A stretch of 64,000 nucleotides of DNA from Desulfococcus multivorans (lineage in GTDB: Bacteria; Desulfobacterota; Desulfobacteria; Desulfobacterales; Desulfococcaceae). This document shows, one piece after another, positions 20,072 to 30,477 of the stretch; position 1 is the first letter of the stretch; the number at the start of each line of letters is the position of its first letter. A model generated the notes under the pieces. The model had not been told where the DNA came from. It did not search any database and saw only the letters and a list, made by a program, of their open reading frames with translations. The stretch lies in the NCBI RefSeq assembly GCF_001854245.1, contig NZ_CP015381.1:62001-126000 (forward strand), read 5' to 3'. The translations under genes and the position numbers were made by a program.

Positions 20072-22243
20072 TCAACTCCTGCTGATAAGGCCGTAGTGGT
20101 GTAACCCATCGATAATTCCGGCCGCATAGTTTTCAGGGGAAAAATAGATTCGCCGTTTTCCCTTCAGGGTTTCGAGTTCCTGAGCGTAGTTGCCCACCAC
20201 TACTCCCATGGCGCTGCCGACGAGCATCTCCTGGTCGTTGCCCGAATCCCCGCAGACGATGATGTTTTGAAGCGGGATATCCCATTTGTAGCTGAGGTAG
20301 CGGACGGCCTTTCCCTTGGAGGCCCTGTGGGGCAGGATATCGAGGTACTTGTCATGCGAATAGATGACGGTGCAGTGGCATTTGTTGTGGTTGAGGATGG
20401 CGTTGATTTTGGCAATGCGATTATTTTTCGGCGACATGTAGTAGCTCAACTTGAAGGGGAGCTGATGCTCGCGTTCCTGAAGCTCGAGGAAGTCAAGGGA
20501 TGTCAGGAGGTTTTCGATTTTTTTCCGATCCCACCATTTGGAGATGTGGCGCTGCCAGCCTTTGTCCGTAAACGCATCGGATCGGTAGTAGATTTCCGAT
20601 CCCACCGAGGTAATGAGTATCTCGGGGAGCGCCAGCCCCTTGCGCTCGAAGAGGGCCTGAGTCGAGGTGATGGAGCGTCCTGTGGCCACGCCGAATCCAA
20701 TGCGATCCTTGTGGGTTTCCAGCAGATCGAGTAACTCATGAAGGGCGGCATCGTCTCCCATCAGGGTGTGGTCGATGTCCGTGATGACCAGAAATTCCAG
20801 CCGGATCAGCCGTTCGCCCACCGGATTCTGGGCTGATCGCTTGAAGACCTCCCGGCCGCCGAATCGATCGAAGACTTCGATTCTCTTTAGATATTTTTCG
20901 ACATGGGCATCCCAGCTGTAGTGCTGTTGGACCCCCTTGATGCCGCTGTCGGAAAAATTGCGCCAGAGGTCGTGGTCTGCGATGATGCGCTTGATGGCGT
21001 TGCTGATGGCCTTGACATCCTTGGGGTCCACCAGAATACCGTTTTTACAGTTGCGGACGATGTCCCGCGGCCCGCCGTCATTGGTGGCCACGATAGGCAC
21101 CCCGCACGAGGATGCCTCGATGAGCGTAAGCCCGAAGGGTTCCACCAGGGCGCAATTGACGAAAACTCCCTTCCGTTCGGCGGTGATGCGATAGAGCTCC
21201 GGGACTTCGTAAGTGAAGTCGTGTTTTTTAGGGATGGCCATCTTGCCGTAGAGATCGTAGCGATCCATCTGAAGGAGCATGTCGGTGAGGACCTCCTTTT
21301 CGTTCTCCCCCATCTCTTGAATGTTCTTGCGAATTCCCGCGAAGATGGCCAGGTTGGCCATGGCCTGAAGATCTCTGTCGGTGCCGTAAGCCTTGATGAG
21401 TCCGGCGATGTTCTTGCGCTTGTCCGCCCGGCAGAGCGCGAGGATGAGGGGCTTGTCCGGAAAGATGAAAAAGCGGTTGAGCTCCTCCATCACGCCCCCA
21501 TAAGCCATGAGGCTTTCCTCTTTTCTTTGTACCGAGGGCAGCATGTTCCGATAGTAGGGGTAAAAATGCTCAAGGTTGATCCCCGGAGGGATGACGGCGT
21601 ATCGTGCCAGATCCCGGTTCCGGTACATGCCGTACTGCTGTTCCACCTCCTGGCTGGTGCTGGTGACGACGAGATCCGCGTTCCTGAGAATCTCCTCCTC
21701 CACGGCGATGCGGTGATCGATGAAAAGCTTTTTCTGGATCTCTTCGGGACGCATGCCCTCATTTAATAACCGTTTTTTCTTTGGATGGCCCAGGGAGTGA
21801 CCCGTGTAGATCAAGGGGGTGCCGAAATACTCTGAAAGGGTGATGGCGACATAGCCGGCATCGGGGTAATGTCCGTGGACGATGTCGGGATGACGGCCTT
21901 CTCGTTTGATGAACTGGATGGTTTTGTCGATATACTCGTCCAGATGCGGCCAGAGGAGCTCCTTTCGCATGTATTTTTTACCGCCGCATTGAATCCGGAC
22001 GATGCGACATTTGTCGGAGACCTGCGTTACCGGCTGACTGTAATCGGCGGACACGCGTTTGTCGGCGATGAGGCGCGTAAACAGATCGACCTGGGCGACC
22101 TTTTTGTGACGGCTGAGGGTTTCGGCCAGTTCCACCACGTACTTGATTTGTCCGCCGGTGTCGGCGTCCCGGCCCAGTTCCATGGCTTCATGGCGCAGAA
22201 GACCGTGGATGCTGAAGAGTTGAAAATAGAGTCCCTGGCTCAT
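20072..22243 (-). CDS. Bidomain sucrose-phosphate synthase/sucrose-phosphate phosphatase
   Basis: A 723-residue protein. The N-terminal GT4 synthase shows GRDADTGGQIKYVVELA, HGHYPDAGYVA, TGHSLG and EPFGLTLIEA. The C-terminal HAD phosphatase has motif I D489-x-D491 (ITDIDHT) and the late motif GDSGNDQEM. It would make sucrose-6-phosphate from NDP-glucose and fructose-6-phosphate; the phosphatase domain may act in cis or aid structure. GGAGGTG precedes the ATG, which overlaps the fructokinase stop by four bases (ATGA at 22243-22240). It is the second gene of a fructokinase, SPS, sucrose synthase operon. Confidence 0.95.
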   Translation of the reverse strand: MSQGLYFQLFSIHGLLRHEAMELGRDADTGGQIKYVVELAETLSRHKKVAQVDLFTRLIADKRVSADYSQPVTQVSDKCRIVRIQCGGKKYMRKELLWPHLDEYIDKTIQFIKREGRHPDIVHGHYPDAGYVAITLSEYFGTPLIYTGHSLGHPKKKRLLNEGMRPEEIQKKLFIDHRIAVEEEILRNADLVVTSTSQEVEQQYGMYRNRDLARYAVIPPGINLEHFYPYYRNMLPSVQRKEESLMAYGGVMEELNRFFIFPDKPLILALCRADKRKNIAGLIKAYGTDRDLQAMANLAIFAGIRKNIQEMGENEKEVLTDMLLQMDRYDLYGKMAIPKKHDFTYEVPELYRITAERKGVFVNCALVEPFGLTLIEASSCGVPIVATNDGGPRDIVRNCKNGILVDPKDVKAISNAIKRIIADHDLWRNFSDSGIKGVQQHYSWDAHVEKYLKRIEVFDRFGGREVFKRSAQNPVGERLIRLEFLVITDIDHTLMGDDAALHELLDLLETHKDRIGFGVATGRSITSTQALFERKGLALPEILITSVGSEIYYRSDAFTDKGWQRHISKWWDRKKIENLLTSLDFLELQEREHQLPFKLSYYMSPKNNRIAKINAILNHNKCHCTVIYSHDKYLDILPHRASKGKAVRYLSYKWDIPLQNIIVCGDSGNDQEMLVGSAMGVVVGNYAQELETLKGKRRIYFSPENYAAGIIDGLHHYGLISRS

Positions 22244-23145
22244 GATTCACCTCCGTCGTTCATCCAATTCAGAAAGGGGCGGTAGAAGACCATATCCTCG
22301 GGTATGGCTCCGGAAAGGCCGCAGAGGGCACCGGCGAACCGGGTCGCACGCCTCAAAATCCGGGCCGGTTCCCAGCCCCGGAGGTATCCGGCCGCGAGGA
22401 CGGCGGCGTACGCGTCGCCTGCTCCCACCGTGTCCACCACGTTTTCCGATACGGACGGTTCCGCGGAAAAGACCCCGTCCCCGGTAAACAGGGTTGAACC
22501 TCGGGGGCCGCTGGTCAGGCTGACCCATTCAATGGCGAAGTTGTGCATGAGATCGTCGATAAAAAGCTTGTCGACGGTCTGGACGTTGAACTGGTTTTTG
22601 AGGATCGAAAGTTCCGCCTCACTGAGTTTGAGAATGTCGCAATGAACCAGGGATTTGGTGATGCTGTTCTGATCGTAGCAATTCTTCCTGAGATTGAGAT
22701 CGCAGAAGCATCGTGTGGAAGGCGGGCGGTTTTCGAGAATTTTCATGACGGTGGCGGATGCGGTTTCAGACCGCTGGATCAAGGTGCCGTAATAGATCAT
22801 TTCAGGCCCCTGGGCAACGGCGGCGGCTACGGCATCACTGTAGGCCAGATAATCGTATGCGACGTCGGGAACGATGGTGAACTCCGGAACGCCGTGGTCG
22901 TCCAGGCTTACGGTGACTCGCCCGGTGGCGTGGTGTGCATCCCGCTGAATGATATCGATGTCGAATCCGCGGCGGGCGAGTGCGTCGAGGACGGCATTGC
23001 CGTCATCATCCATTCCCACACGGGTGATGAACGTCACGGGAAGTCCAAAGGCTTTCAGGTGCGCGGCGAAATTGAAGGGTGCACCCCCCAGGCGTTTGCC
23101 GTCTGGAAAGTGGTCAAACAGAATTTCTCCTACAGGGAGTATCAT
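22240..23145 (-). CDS. PfkB-family fructokinase
   Basis: A 301-residue ribokinase-fold sugar kinase. GGAPFNFAAHL near the N-terminus is the first PfkB signature and DTVGAGDAYAA near residue 240 holds the catalytic Asp. Its place at the head of the sucrose operon, four bases overlapping the SPS gene, points to fructose phosphorylation: it would return fructose released by sucrose synthase to fructose-6-phosphate for SPS. GGAGGG precedes the ATG. Sugar specificity is inferred from context. Confidence 0.9.
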   Translation of the reverse strand: MILPVGEILFDHFPDGKRLGGAPFNFAAHLKAFGLPVTFITRVGMDDDGNAVLDALARRGFDIDIIQRDAHHATGRVTVSLDDHGVPEFTIVPDVAYDYLAYSDAVAAAVAQGPEMIYYGTLIQRSETASATVMKILENRPPSTRCFCDLNLRKNCYDQNSITKSLVHCDILKLSEAELSILKNQFNVQTVDKLFIDDLMHNFAIEWVSLTSGPRGSTLFTGDGVFSAEPSVSENVVDTVGAGDAYAAVLAAGYLRGWEPARILRRATRFAGALCGLSGAIPEDMVFYRPFLNWMNDGGES

Positions 23146-23348
23146 CTATGGCCCTCCTGGCGTTGTGGATGCACGGTTGTGTTACCGGCAACGAATGGCG
23201 TGTTGAACCGCCACTCTTCCGGCACGGCTGCGGTAAAGACAGGGGAGTTTAAAATTTTTGAAGCTTTTCAAGATAATGGCTTTCACTATACCTGTTGTGA
23301 GAGAACTTTTCAAATGAAGAATTTCAAAATATGTATCCGAGCCTCGAA

Positions 23349-23369
23349 AACGTGACATAAACGTGACAT
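23349..23369. promoter_or_regulatory. Phased direct repeat AACGTGACAT x2
   Basis: AACGTGACAT occurs at 23349-23358 and again at 23360-23369, an 11-bp period that puts both on the same DNA face. It lies about 200 bp upstream of the fructokinase start. A tandem-binding regulator is plausible but unnamed. Confidence 0.45.
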
Positions 23370-23441
23370 TGGTGTTGAACAGCCGATGACGAATCCCTCC
23401 CGGCGCTCATAGCGTTGCGGCCGGCCGCGGATTTTTGGATA

Positions 23442-23471
23442 CAATATCCTGCAATATCCTTGCAATATCCT
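23442..23471. promoter_or_regulatory. Phased direct repeat CAATATCCT x3
   Basis: CAATATCCT occurs at 23442-23450, 23452-23460 and 23463-23471 (periods 10 and 11 bp). On the minus strand it reads AGGATATTG three times, about 300 bp upstream of the fructokinase gene and 55 bp beyond the amylosucrase stop. A possible iteron-like operator. Confidence 0.5.
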
Positions 23472-23525
23472 ATAGACGGGTGCACAAACCGTCGCGAACA
23501 ACGCTGCGGGATCGCGACATAACCT

Positions 23526-25481
<1,956 letters not shown>

Positions 25482-25831
25482 GGGGTCTCCTATAGCGTCT
25501 CGGGGCTTTCCCCGATAGACCGTATCGCCGCGGCGTCGTGCCGATTTCCCCGAATCGCAGGATGGGGTTCGACACCGTTGGCGGTTTCCGATTAAAACTC
25601 TCGTCTCAAGGGTGAATCGGTCCCCCGACATCACCGCTTTTCGTTCAACATCATCAGACTCGGGTTGAGTTAAAGCTTACGCAATGGACCAATTCTGTCA
25701 AGGTCCCATTGATGAGCCGTCAAATCCCGATGGGTTTCAAAAAGAAAATGACGAACCCTTTCATCTCAAGCCGGCACCGGTATCGGTTTGATTGGATGAG
25801 GATTCAACCATTCCGACCGTGATGTGTCTCG
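25482..25831. other. Non-coding region upstream of amylosucrase
   Basis: 350 bp between the MarR gene end and the amylosucrase start, both on the minus strand. It contains a candidate promoter at 25674-25701 and an imperfect AATGGACC/GGTCCCATT dyad overlapping it. No gene is seen. Confidence 0.6.
25674..25701 (-). promoter_or_regulatory. Candidate sigma-70 promoter of the amylosucrase gene
   Basis: On the minus strand TTGACA (25701-25696) and TAAGCT (25679-25674) are 16 bp apart, giving a leader of about 185 bases before the amylosucrase ATG. The -35 box is perfect, the -10 is weak. Confidence 0.4.
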
Positions 25832-26359
25832 TCACGCTTCTCCGGGCGAGTCCGGCAGGTCGATGGGGCCGCCGGCCAGAATCGGTACGGCATCGATGGC
25901 TTCGGCATTCATGAGTTGGACGATGCGCTGAAGCGCACTCAGGATCATCAACTGTTCCCAGCTGTCGAGGTTGTTGAAGGCGATCAGGAACCGGTCTTGC
26001 AGCGGCGGCGGTGCTTCGGCCAGAAACCGTCGGCAGGTGTCGGTGAGATCGACATTCACGGCCCGACGGTCCTCAAGGCTTTTGTGGCGAACGATCATCC
26101 CCCGGTTTTCGAGGCGGGCGAGGATTCCGGTTACGGTGGACTGGCTCAGGCTGATGGCTTTGGCCAATTCCCCCACCGTCATTTCTCCGTTTTTACCGAT
26201 CGCTTTCAAAATGATGAGTTGCGGCCCGGTCAGGCCATAGTGTTTGGCCAGGTATCGTGAATGAAGGTCGATGGCCTGGGTGATCTGGCGGATGGCAAGC
26301 AGGACCTGGTCGGTGATCTTGTCGTCGGACGGATGACGGATATGTCTGTTTGAGTTCAT
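25832..26359 (-). CDS. MarR-family transcriptional regulator
   Basis: A 175-residue winged-helix regulator. The DNA-binding part reads MTVGELAKAISLSQSTVTGILARLENRGMIVR followed in the wing by EDRRAVNVDLT, the MarR hallmark. GGAGGA lies 12 bases before the ATG at 26359, slightly far but with no better choice. MarR proteins usually repress neighbouring stress, efflux or catabolic genes and release on ligand binding. Here it is flanked by amylosucrase downstream and a divergent promoter at 26506-26534; its target is not evident. Confidence 0.88.
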   Translation of the reverse strand: MNSNRHIRHPSDDKITDQVLLAIRQITQAIDLHSRYLAKHYGLTGPQLIILKAIGKNGEMTVGELAKAISLSQSTVTGILARLENRGMIVRHKSLEDRRAVNVDLTDTCRRFLAEAPPPLQDRFLIAFNNLDSWEQLMILSALQRIVQLMNAEAIDAVPILAGGPIDLPDSPGEA

Positions 26360-26398
26360 GGAAAGCGATTTTCCTCCAAAAATGATAATACCTCCTTT

Positions 26399-26435
26399 CA
26401 ACTTTCGGTGTCCATATGCCGGTGCCGGAAGTTGA
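26399..26435. repeat. Dispersed palindromic repeat, decayed short copy
   Basis: CAACTTTCGG...CCGGAAGTTG with one mismatch between arms and a GCCGGTGCCGG core remnant. It is a shortened copy of the element at 7660-7740. Confidence 0.6.
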
Positions 26436-26505
26436 GACCCCCTTATAGCCCAGGAAAAACAGGCGATCAACCTGTTCAGAAATATTTTCGGCAGGTATCC
26501 TGCCC

Positions 26506-26534
26506 TTGACAATATTTTCAATGCATTATATGCT
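26506..26534 (+). promoter_or_regulatory. Strong sigma-70-like promoter
   Basis: TTGACA at 26506-26511, a 17-bp spacer and TATGCT at 26529-26534. It faces right, toward 450 bp without a gene and then the coiled-coil gene at 26987. Confidence 0.5.
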
Positions 26535-26986
26535 ATGCTGATATGATGGATGGGTATAGCGGTATGAGTCTGTATCATGCTGATTTTCAACTAAATTATT
26601 TCACAATATGTTCATTCCGTGATTTCAGAATGATTTGAGCCGAAAGAACGTATCTCACAGGATAGTCTTTTCCGGCACGGTACATCCATGAAACACGGAA
26701 ATGATGGTTGAAGGGTCGCCGTTCAACCGAAAACGGTACCCGCCCCCGTTTCATCTGCCCACGATCCACCTCCGATATAACAGCATCTGACGGGCTCGAG
26801 GTCTTTTGCCGTGAAGCCCGGTGAGAAACATTCTCTGCGTCGGGGAAGCGCCTTTCGTCGACCTGTATAGGTTGGATCGGTGACGCGTGCGCCCGCAGGG
26901 GTTCAGGCCTGGTTGTCGGGCTGTTTTGATTGATGGAACGCGGGGACGGACGGCGGCAAACAACCTTTTCTAACTGAAAGGAGATT

Positions 26987-27259
26987 ATGGAAACAGAATT
27001 TACATCGAATCCGACTCAGGAAAAAGAGATCGACGTTGTTTTGCACGAGATACGGAAAGAACTGGAAAACGCTCACAAGGGGCTGCTTCACCTTCAGGAC
27101 AAACTGGGGGACAGTATGGCTCGTGCGGCACTTGGAGAGGATAACCACACCCAGATCGCCCGCATCAAGCGCCGCATCGGCGAAATAGAGGAGACCATAC
27201 AGCAGGCGCCGCTGGTGATCAGAGGGTTAAAGCGGCTGAAAACGGACAATCGTTCCTGA
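26987..27259 (+). CDS. Hypothetical coiled-coil protein
   Basis: A 90-residue acidic helical protein (EKEIDVVLHEIRKELENAHK, IARIKRRIGEIEETI) with heptad-like spacing suggesting a two-helix coiled coil. AAAGGAG precedes the ATG by four bases. No family is recognised. It ends convergent with the DUF3783 gene across a 72-bp gap with a GC hairpin. Confidence 0.65.
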   Translation: METEFTSNPTQEKEIDVVLHEIRKELENAHKGLLHLQDKLGDSMARAALGEDNHTQIARIKRRIGEIEETIQQAPLVIRGLKRLKTDNRS

Positions 27260-27266
27260 CGCTCAT

Positions 27267-27291
27267 CGGCCGGACCTTTTCGCCCCGGCCG
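27267..27291. terminator. GC hairpin between convergent genes
   Basis: CGGCCGG (27267-27273) and CCGGCCG (27285-27291) form a perfect 7-bp stem with an 11-base loop eight bases after the upstream stop. No clear U-run follows, so termination is likely but not proven. Confidence 0.5.
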
Positions 27292-27331
27292 GCTTCACCG
27301 GCAGGGGCGGTTGATGAACTCCGAAGATGCG

Positions 27332-27763
27332 TCACTGAATGGGGTATTTTTTTTGAAGCGCCTCCCTTTCCGCAACCAGATCTTTTATCAGCGCGGACAA
27401 GGTCCATTCGATTGAACTTTCCGTGAGTGCGGCCCAGAGCGCTCTCGGCTGCCCGAGCCGCCGATATCCCATCATAACATCACCGAGTTCATTTTCCGTC
27501 AGCCCCGATAGAATTACCGTCCGGTCAAGTTCCGATGCCTCTCCATGCCCTGTTCCGTCGGGCATGTCGACAACCTCCCCGAGGGTCGCGGACGCCTGTC
27601 CGGCCCCGGCCGAAATCACGGATATATCATTCATACCCAGCTCTGCCGTCATTTTTCTGAAATCATTCTGATCGGCAGGAGAAAATCCACAAACAATGAT
27701 TTTTCTTGGGCCGAACATACGTTCGTCGGAGTTGCCCACCGCTTGAAAAGTGCCGTCACTCAC
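27332..27763 (-). CDS. DUF3783-family protein
   Basis: I place the start at the GTG at 27763 because AGGAGGG lies five bases upstream; the in-frame ATG at 27718 has no ribosome site. The 143-residue product has an N-terminal Rossmann-like stretch (KIIVCGFSPADQNDFRKM) and a C-terminal DUF3783-like part (RTVILSGLTENELGDVM and SSIEWTLSALIKDLVAE). DUF3783 proteins are small and of unknown function, common in anaerobes. An FNR/CRP-like palindrome lies at 27894-27911, about 130 bp upstream. Confidence 0.7.
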   Translation of the reverse strand: MSDGTFQAVGNSDERMFGPRKIIVCGFSPADQNDFRKMTAELGMNDISVISAGAGQASATLGEVVDMPDGTGHGEASELDRTVILSGLTENELGDVMMGYRRLGQPRALWAALTESSIEWTLSALIKDLVAEREALQKKYPIQ

Positions 27764-28129
27764 GTCGTCCCTCCTGACTATAGCTTTAAAGGTTAGCGGT
27801 TGAGTGCCGAAAGGGGAGACTCGAAACATGCCGTTTCCGCGCTTACCTCTTTCGGACATCAATAAAATAAAGTGGTTAAATAGGAAAAAGTTGTTGTGGC
27901 GTTGACCACAAAACGCTATTCATAAAGTTAATTCATTGAATTCAAACAGAACAACCTATTTTAAAAATTTATCACAAATTCAGATTAATAAAATTAATTC
28001 AAATGGTTAATGGATTAAGTTTTGTTGTAGGGTTAAGCGGTACTGAAAACTCACTGCTCAAAGGGCGCTGTCGTCTCCTGACATCATCTCTTTAGGGTCG
28101 ACATTGTAAACGTTACTAATAAAAGGGTG
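27764..28129. other. AT-rich non-coding region
   Basis: 366 bp between the DUF3783 gene start and the DUF362 gene end. From about 27864 to 28060 it is far richer in A and T than the surroundings and holds the palindrome at 27894-27911. No reading frame or RNA was recognised. Confidence 0.55.
27894..27911. promoter_or_regulatory. Palindromic operator TTGTGG-N6-CCACAA
   Basis: A perfect 6+6 dyad with a 6-bp spacer, the geometry of CRP/FNR-family sites. It lies about 130 bp upstream of the DUF3783 start, with TATTTT- and TTTATT-type -10 candidates at 27864-27871. Related sites are at 30220, 30995 and 31191. Confidence 0.55.
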
Positions 28130-29236
28130 TTATATTTTCACGAGATTGTATTGACGGGTTCCAAGGCCGATCTCTTCGGCGTAGGCCAACTGGATAGGCC
28201 AATCCACATTGGGGTACAGGCCTTTGAATTTGTCTTCCCCAGCCTTATGGTGGGTGGTAAGACTTGAGCCGGGAAGGGCGTTTTCCCGATTCACGAGATC
28301 CGCCGAAGCCTGATCGATGGCTACGGGATCCCGGGCGGCCAGGATACCGATATCGCGAACGATGGGCGTATCGTTGTGATCGCAGCAGTCGCAGGCCGGC
28401 GATACGCTCGTAATGAAATTGAGGAACAGGGATTTCTGGGCCTTATGTTTGAGTACCCCTTCGGTGTATTCCACCATGTTTTCGAGGAAAACAGGGATGG
28501 CCTGGTCCCATTGGATGGCGATGGCACTGTTGGGGCAGATGAGAATGCATTCGCCGCAACCGATACACTTGCTTTCGTCAAGAACGGCCTTGTCATCCAC
28601 TATCGTGAGGGCGCCCTGGGAGCAGTGTTCGGTGCAGTCGCCGCAGCCAACGCATTTGTCCTCGGAGATCTGCGGGGAAACAGTGGAATGCTGGGCTAAT
28701 TTTCCCCGACGGGAAGCACATCCCATGCCGATGTTCTTGATGGCGCCGCCGAACCCGGCAAGCTCGTGCCCCTTGAAATGGGCTACCGATATCAGTGCAT
28801 CGGCCTGGGCGATCTCGTTGGCAACAAACACCTCAGTGAAACGTTTGCGGTTGATGGCGACTGCTGTTTCGCTCTTTCCCCGGAGACCGTCTGCGATAAT
28901 CAGCGGTGCGTCGACCACCGCATAGGAAAAACCGTTGCGGACGGCGGTGTTGAGGTGGTCTGCGGCGTTGCCGCGGGTTCCGGCGTAAAGGGTGTTGGCG
29001 TCGGTCAAAAAGGGATTGCCGCCATGCGCTTTTACCGCCTCGACGATGCGGCGAAGGAATACGGGTCGAATAAAGGCGGTATTACCCATTTCCCCGAAAT
29101 GGAGTTTCACGGCTACGATATCCCGCCTCGAAAAGATCCTGGCGATCCCGGCCGCTTCCATCAATCGACCTAACTTGGCATAAAGGTTTTCTTTCGGGTT
29201 GGCTCTCAGATCCATGAAGTGGACCGTGCTTGTCAT
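28130..29236 (-). CDS. DUF362 protein with two 4Fe-4S ferredoxin clusters
   Basis: A 368-residue protein. The DUF362 part spans about 1-180 (VAVKLHFGEMGNT, LTDANTLYAGTRGN, SVAHFKGHELAGFGGAIKN). A bacterial two-[4Fe-4S] ferredoxin insert follows with CVGCGDCTEHC and CIGCGECILIC, then a C-terminal DUF362 remainder with CDCCDHND. These soluble proteins are widespread in anaerobes and likely carry electrons, but their partner is not known. GGGAGGT precedes the ATG. It begins 15 bp after the rubredoxin-membrane gene ends, so the two form an operon. Confidence 0.9.
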   Translation of the reverse strand: MTSTVHFMDLRANPKENLYAKLGRLMEAAGIARIFSRRDIVAVKLHFGEMGNTAFIRPVFLRRIVEAVKAHGGNPFLTDANTLYAGTRGNAADHLNTAVRNGFSYAVVDAPLIIADGLRGKSETAVAINRKRFTEVFVANEIAQADALISVAHFKGHELAGFGGAIKNIGMGCASRRGKLAQHSTVSPQISEDKCVGCGDCTEHCSQGALTIVDDKAVLDESKCIGCGECILICPNSAIAIQWDQAIPVFLENMVEYTEGVLKHKAQKSLFLNFITSVSPACDCCDHNDTPIVRDIGILAARDPVAIDQASADLVNRENALPGSSLTTHHKAGEDKFKGLYPNVDWPIQLAYAEEIGLGTRQYNLVKI

Positions 29237-29251
29237 GGTTGACCTCCCTAT

Positions 29252-30097
29252 CTAGTCCCTGAACACTAATTTCCCGCCGATCAGCCCGGCAACCGCGGCG
29301 GCGAAAAGCATGATGAGGTTGACCAGGATGAAACTTCCCGGCTTGTGCTGGACAACGGCCGGATCGATCCACCACCAGACGATCACTGCGGCCGCGGAGA
29401 CCGTCACGACCGCCGCGGCGACAATTTTGGCGATGAAGCGGTTGCCGGGGAATCCTTTATAGCGTTTCTGCCATTCCACATAGCCCGAATAGAGCACGAT
29501 GGGCATGGTAAGAACCACGAAGATCATGTTGCACTGGGCCGCAATCTCGAGTGCCCGGCAGTCGAATGCGGCTGCCAGCATGACGAACAGGACGGAAAAG
29601 GGAATGACGCCGTTGGGGATGTGGACGGAAACCGGATGCACATGGTGTTTCAGTATCTGGGCGATGACCCGGTGGTGCAGGCGGGCCTTGAAAGACGCGG
29701 GCTCGGGGCCCAGGTCTACCGACCGGGGATCTGTCGCGGAACCGCCATGGCGAGGCGCCTCTGGAATCTTGGGTTTTCCTGGCTGGGAGGCTCCGGCGGT
29801 CGTTTCGCCGATGCGATTGAACAGGCTCTGATCGGCGCCGCAGACCGGGCATTCCGCCGGCGGATTGTCGCCGTCGTCCAGGGTTCCGCAAACGGTGCAC
29901 TCCCATTTGCCGTTCACTGCGCTCGTTGTCGCATCGGTCGACGGGGCCGGGATTGTCGGCTCCGGCGCCATCGAATCGATCGCCGCTTCCTTAACCTCTT
30001 CGAACATGCTTTTGTCGGCGCCGCAAACCGGACACGTATCCGGGGGCTCATCTCCCACATGAATATACCCGCATACCGTGCAGACCCACTTCTTCAT
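29252..30097 (-). CDS. Tandem rubredoxin-like domains fused to a membrane domain
   Basis: A 281-residue protein from the ATG at 30097 (AGGAG nine bases upstream). Two rubrerythrin-type rubredoxin modules sit at ~2-40 and ~75-110, each with a C-x2-C pair and a CPVCGAD pair. A linker leads to a membrane part (~160-281) of about four helices beginning HPVSVHIPNGVIPFSVLF, similar to DUF2231-like membrane domains that may bind heme through histidines. It could pass electrons between a membrane carrier and soluble partners such as the adjacent DUF362 ferredoxin protein. That coupling is inference. Confidence 0.85.
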   Translation of the reverse strand: MKKWVCTVCGYIHVGDEPPDTCPVCGADKSMFEEVKEAAIDSMAPEPTIPAPSTDATTSAVNGKWECTVCGTLDDGDNPPAECPVCGADQSLFNRIGETTAGASQPGKPKIPEAPRHGGSATDPRSVDLGPEPASFKARLHHRVIAQILKHHVHPVSVHIPNGVIPFSVLFVMLAAAFDCRALEIAAQCNMIFVVLTMPIVLYSGYVEWQKRYKGFPGNRFIAKIVAAAVVTVSAAAVIVWWWIDPAVVQHKPGSFILVNLIMLFAAAVAGLIGGKLVFRD

Positions 30098-30191
30098 GAT
30101 GTAGCTCTCCTGTCTCAATTTAAATATCGCGGTCAATGATTGGCGCAATCGTAACAAGTCGCTTCAGCAAAATTTTGACACGCCTGCAACG

Positions 30192-30235
30192 ATTATATTT
30201 TGGGTCAACAGCATTATAATGTGGTCATAACAATA
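30192..30235 (-). promoter_or_regulatory. Rubredoxin operon promoter with CRP/FNR-like site
   Basis: Minus-strand TATAAT at 30197-30192 predicts a start near 30185. TGTGG-TCATAA-CAATA at 30220-30235 is centred about 42 bp upstream of that start, the class II activation position for CRP/FNR proteins. Only one half-site is well conserved. Confidence 0.45.
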
Positions 30236-30375
30236 AATTGTGATTTTTTGCGAGACCGTGAATGATCCAAAATTCTATAACTCATATCCGATAAAGCGAG
30301 GATTCTCAAGAGCTTTTTAGGCGAGGGGATTCGGCGGGAGCTGTGTGTCGAATCGCGTGATGATGTTTCGGGCCG

Positions 30376-30398
30376 GGCATCGCCTTTGAGGCGATGCC
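30376..30398 (-). terminator. Perfect 9-bp hairpin downstream of the Cache-domain gene
   Basis: GGCATCGCC (30376-30384) and GGCGATGCC (30390-30398) form a perfect stem with a 5-base loop. No U-run is attached, so it may be a Rho-dependent end or an RNA-stability element. Confidence 0.4.
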
Positions 30399-30477
30399 GT
30401 TGGGTTGATATGTCACGGGGTTTTTAGAGGACGCGAAAGGCCTACGCTTTGTTGCGAAGCATAGCCTCGGTCGGGGC

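Larger units (their letters stand above)
23146..23525. other. Non-coding region upstream of the sucrose operon
   Basis: 380 bp between the amylosucrase end and the fructokinase start. No gene is seen. It holds two sets of helically phased direct repeats (listed separately), the likely control region for the fructokinase-SPS-sucrose synthase operon. Confidence 0.7.
26360..26986. other. 627-bp non-coding region between the MarR gene and a coiled-coil gene
   Basis: It holds a decayed dispersed repeat (26399-26435) and a good plus-strand promoter (26506-26534). The 450 bases after that promoter contain no convincing reading frame, so they are either a long leader for the gene at 26987 or an unrecognised small RNA. 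No riboswitch consensus was recognised. Confidence 0.5.
30098..30477. other. Non-coding region upstream of the rubredoxin operon
   Basis: 380 bp. It contains a minus-strand -10 candidate TATAAT (30197-30192) with an FNR/CRP-like half-palindrome 20 bp further upstream, a second TATAAT (30218-30213), and two hairpins (30376-30398 and an imperfect one at 30438-30467) near the end of the Cache gene. Confidence 0.55.

Noticed and set aside
23442-23471. CAATATCCT repeats as a CRISPR array
   Set aside because: Units are 9 bp with 1-2 bp between them, there are no spacers and no cas genes.
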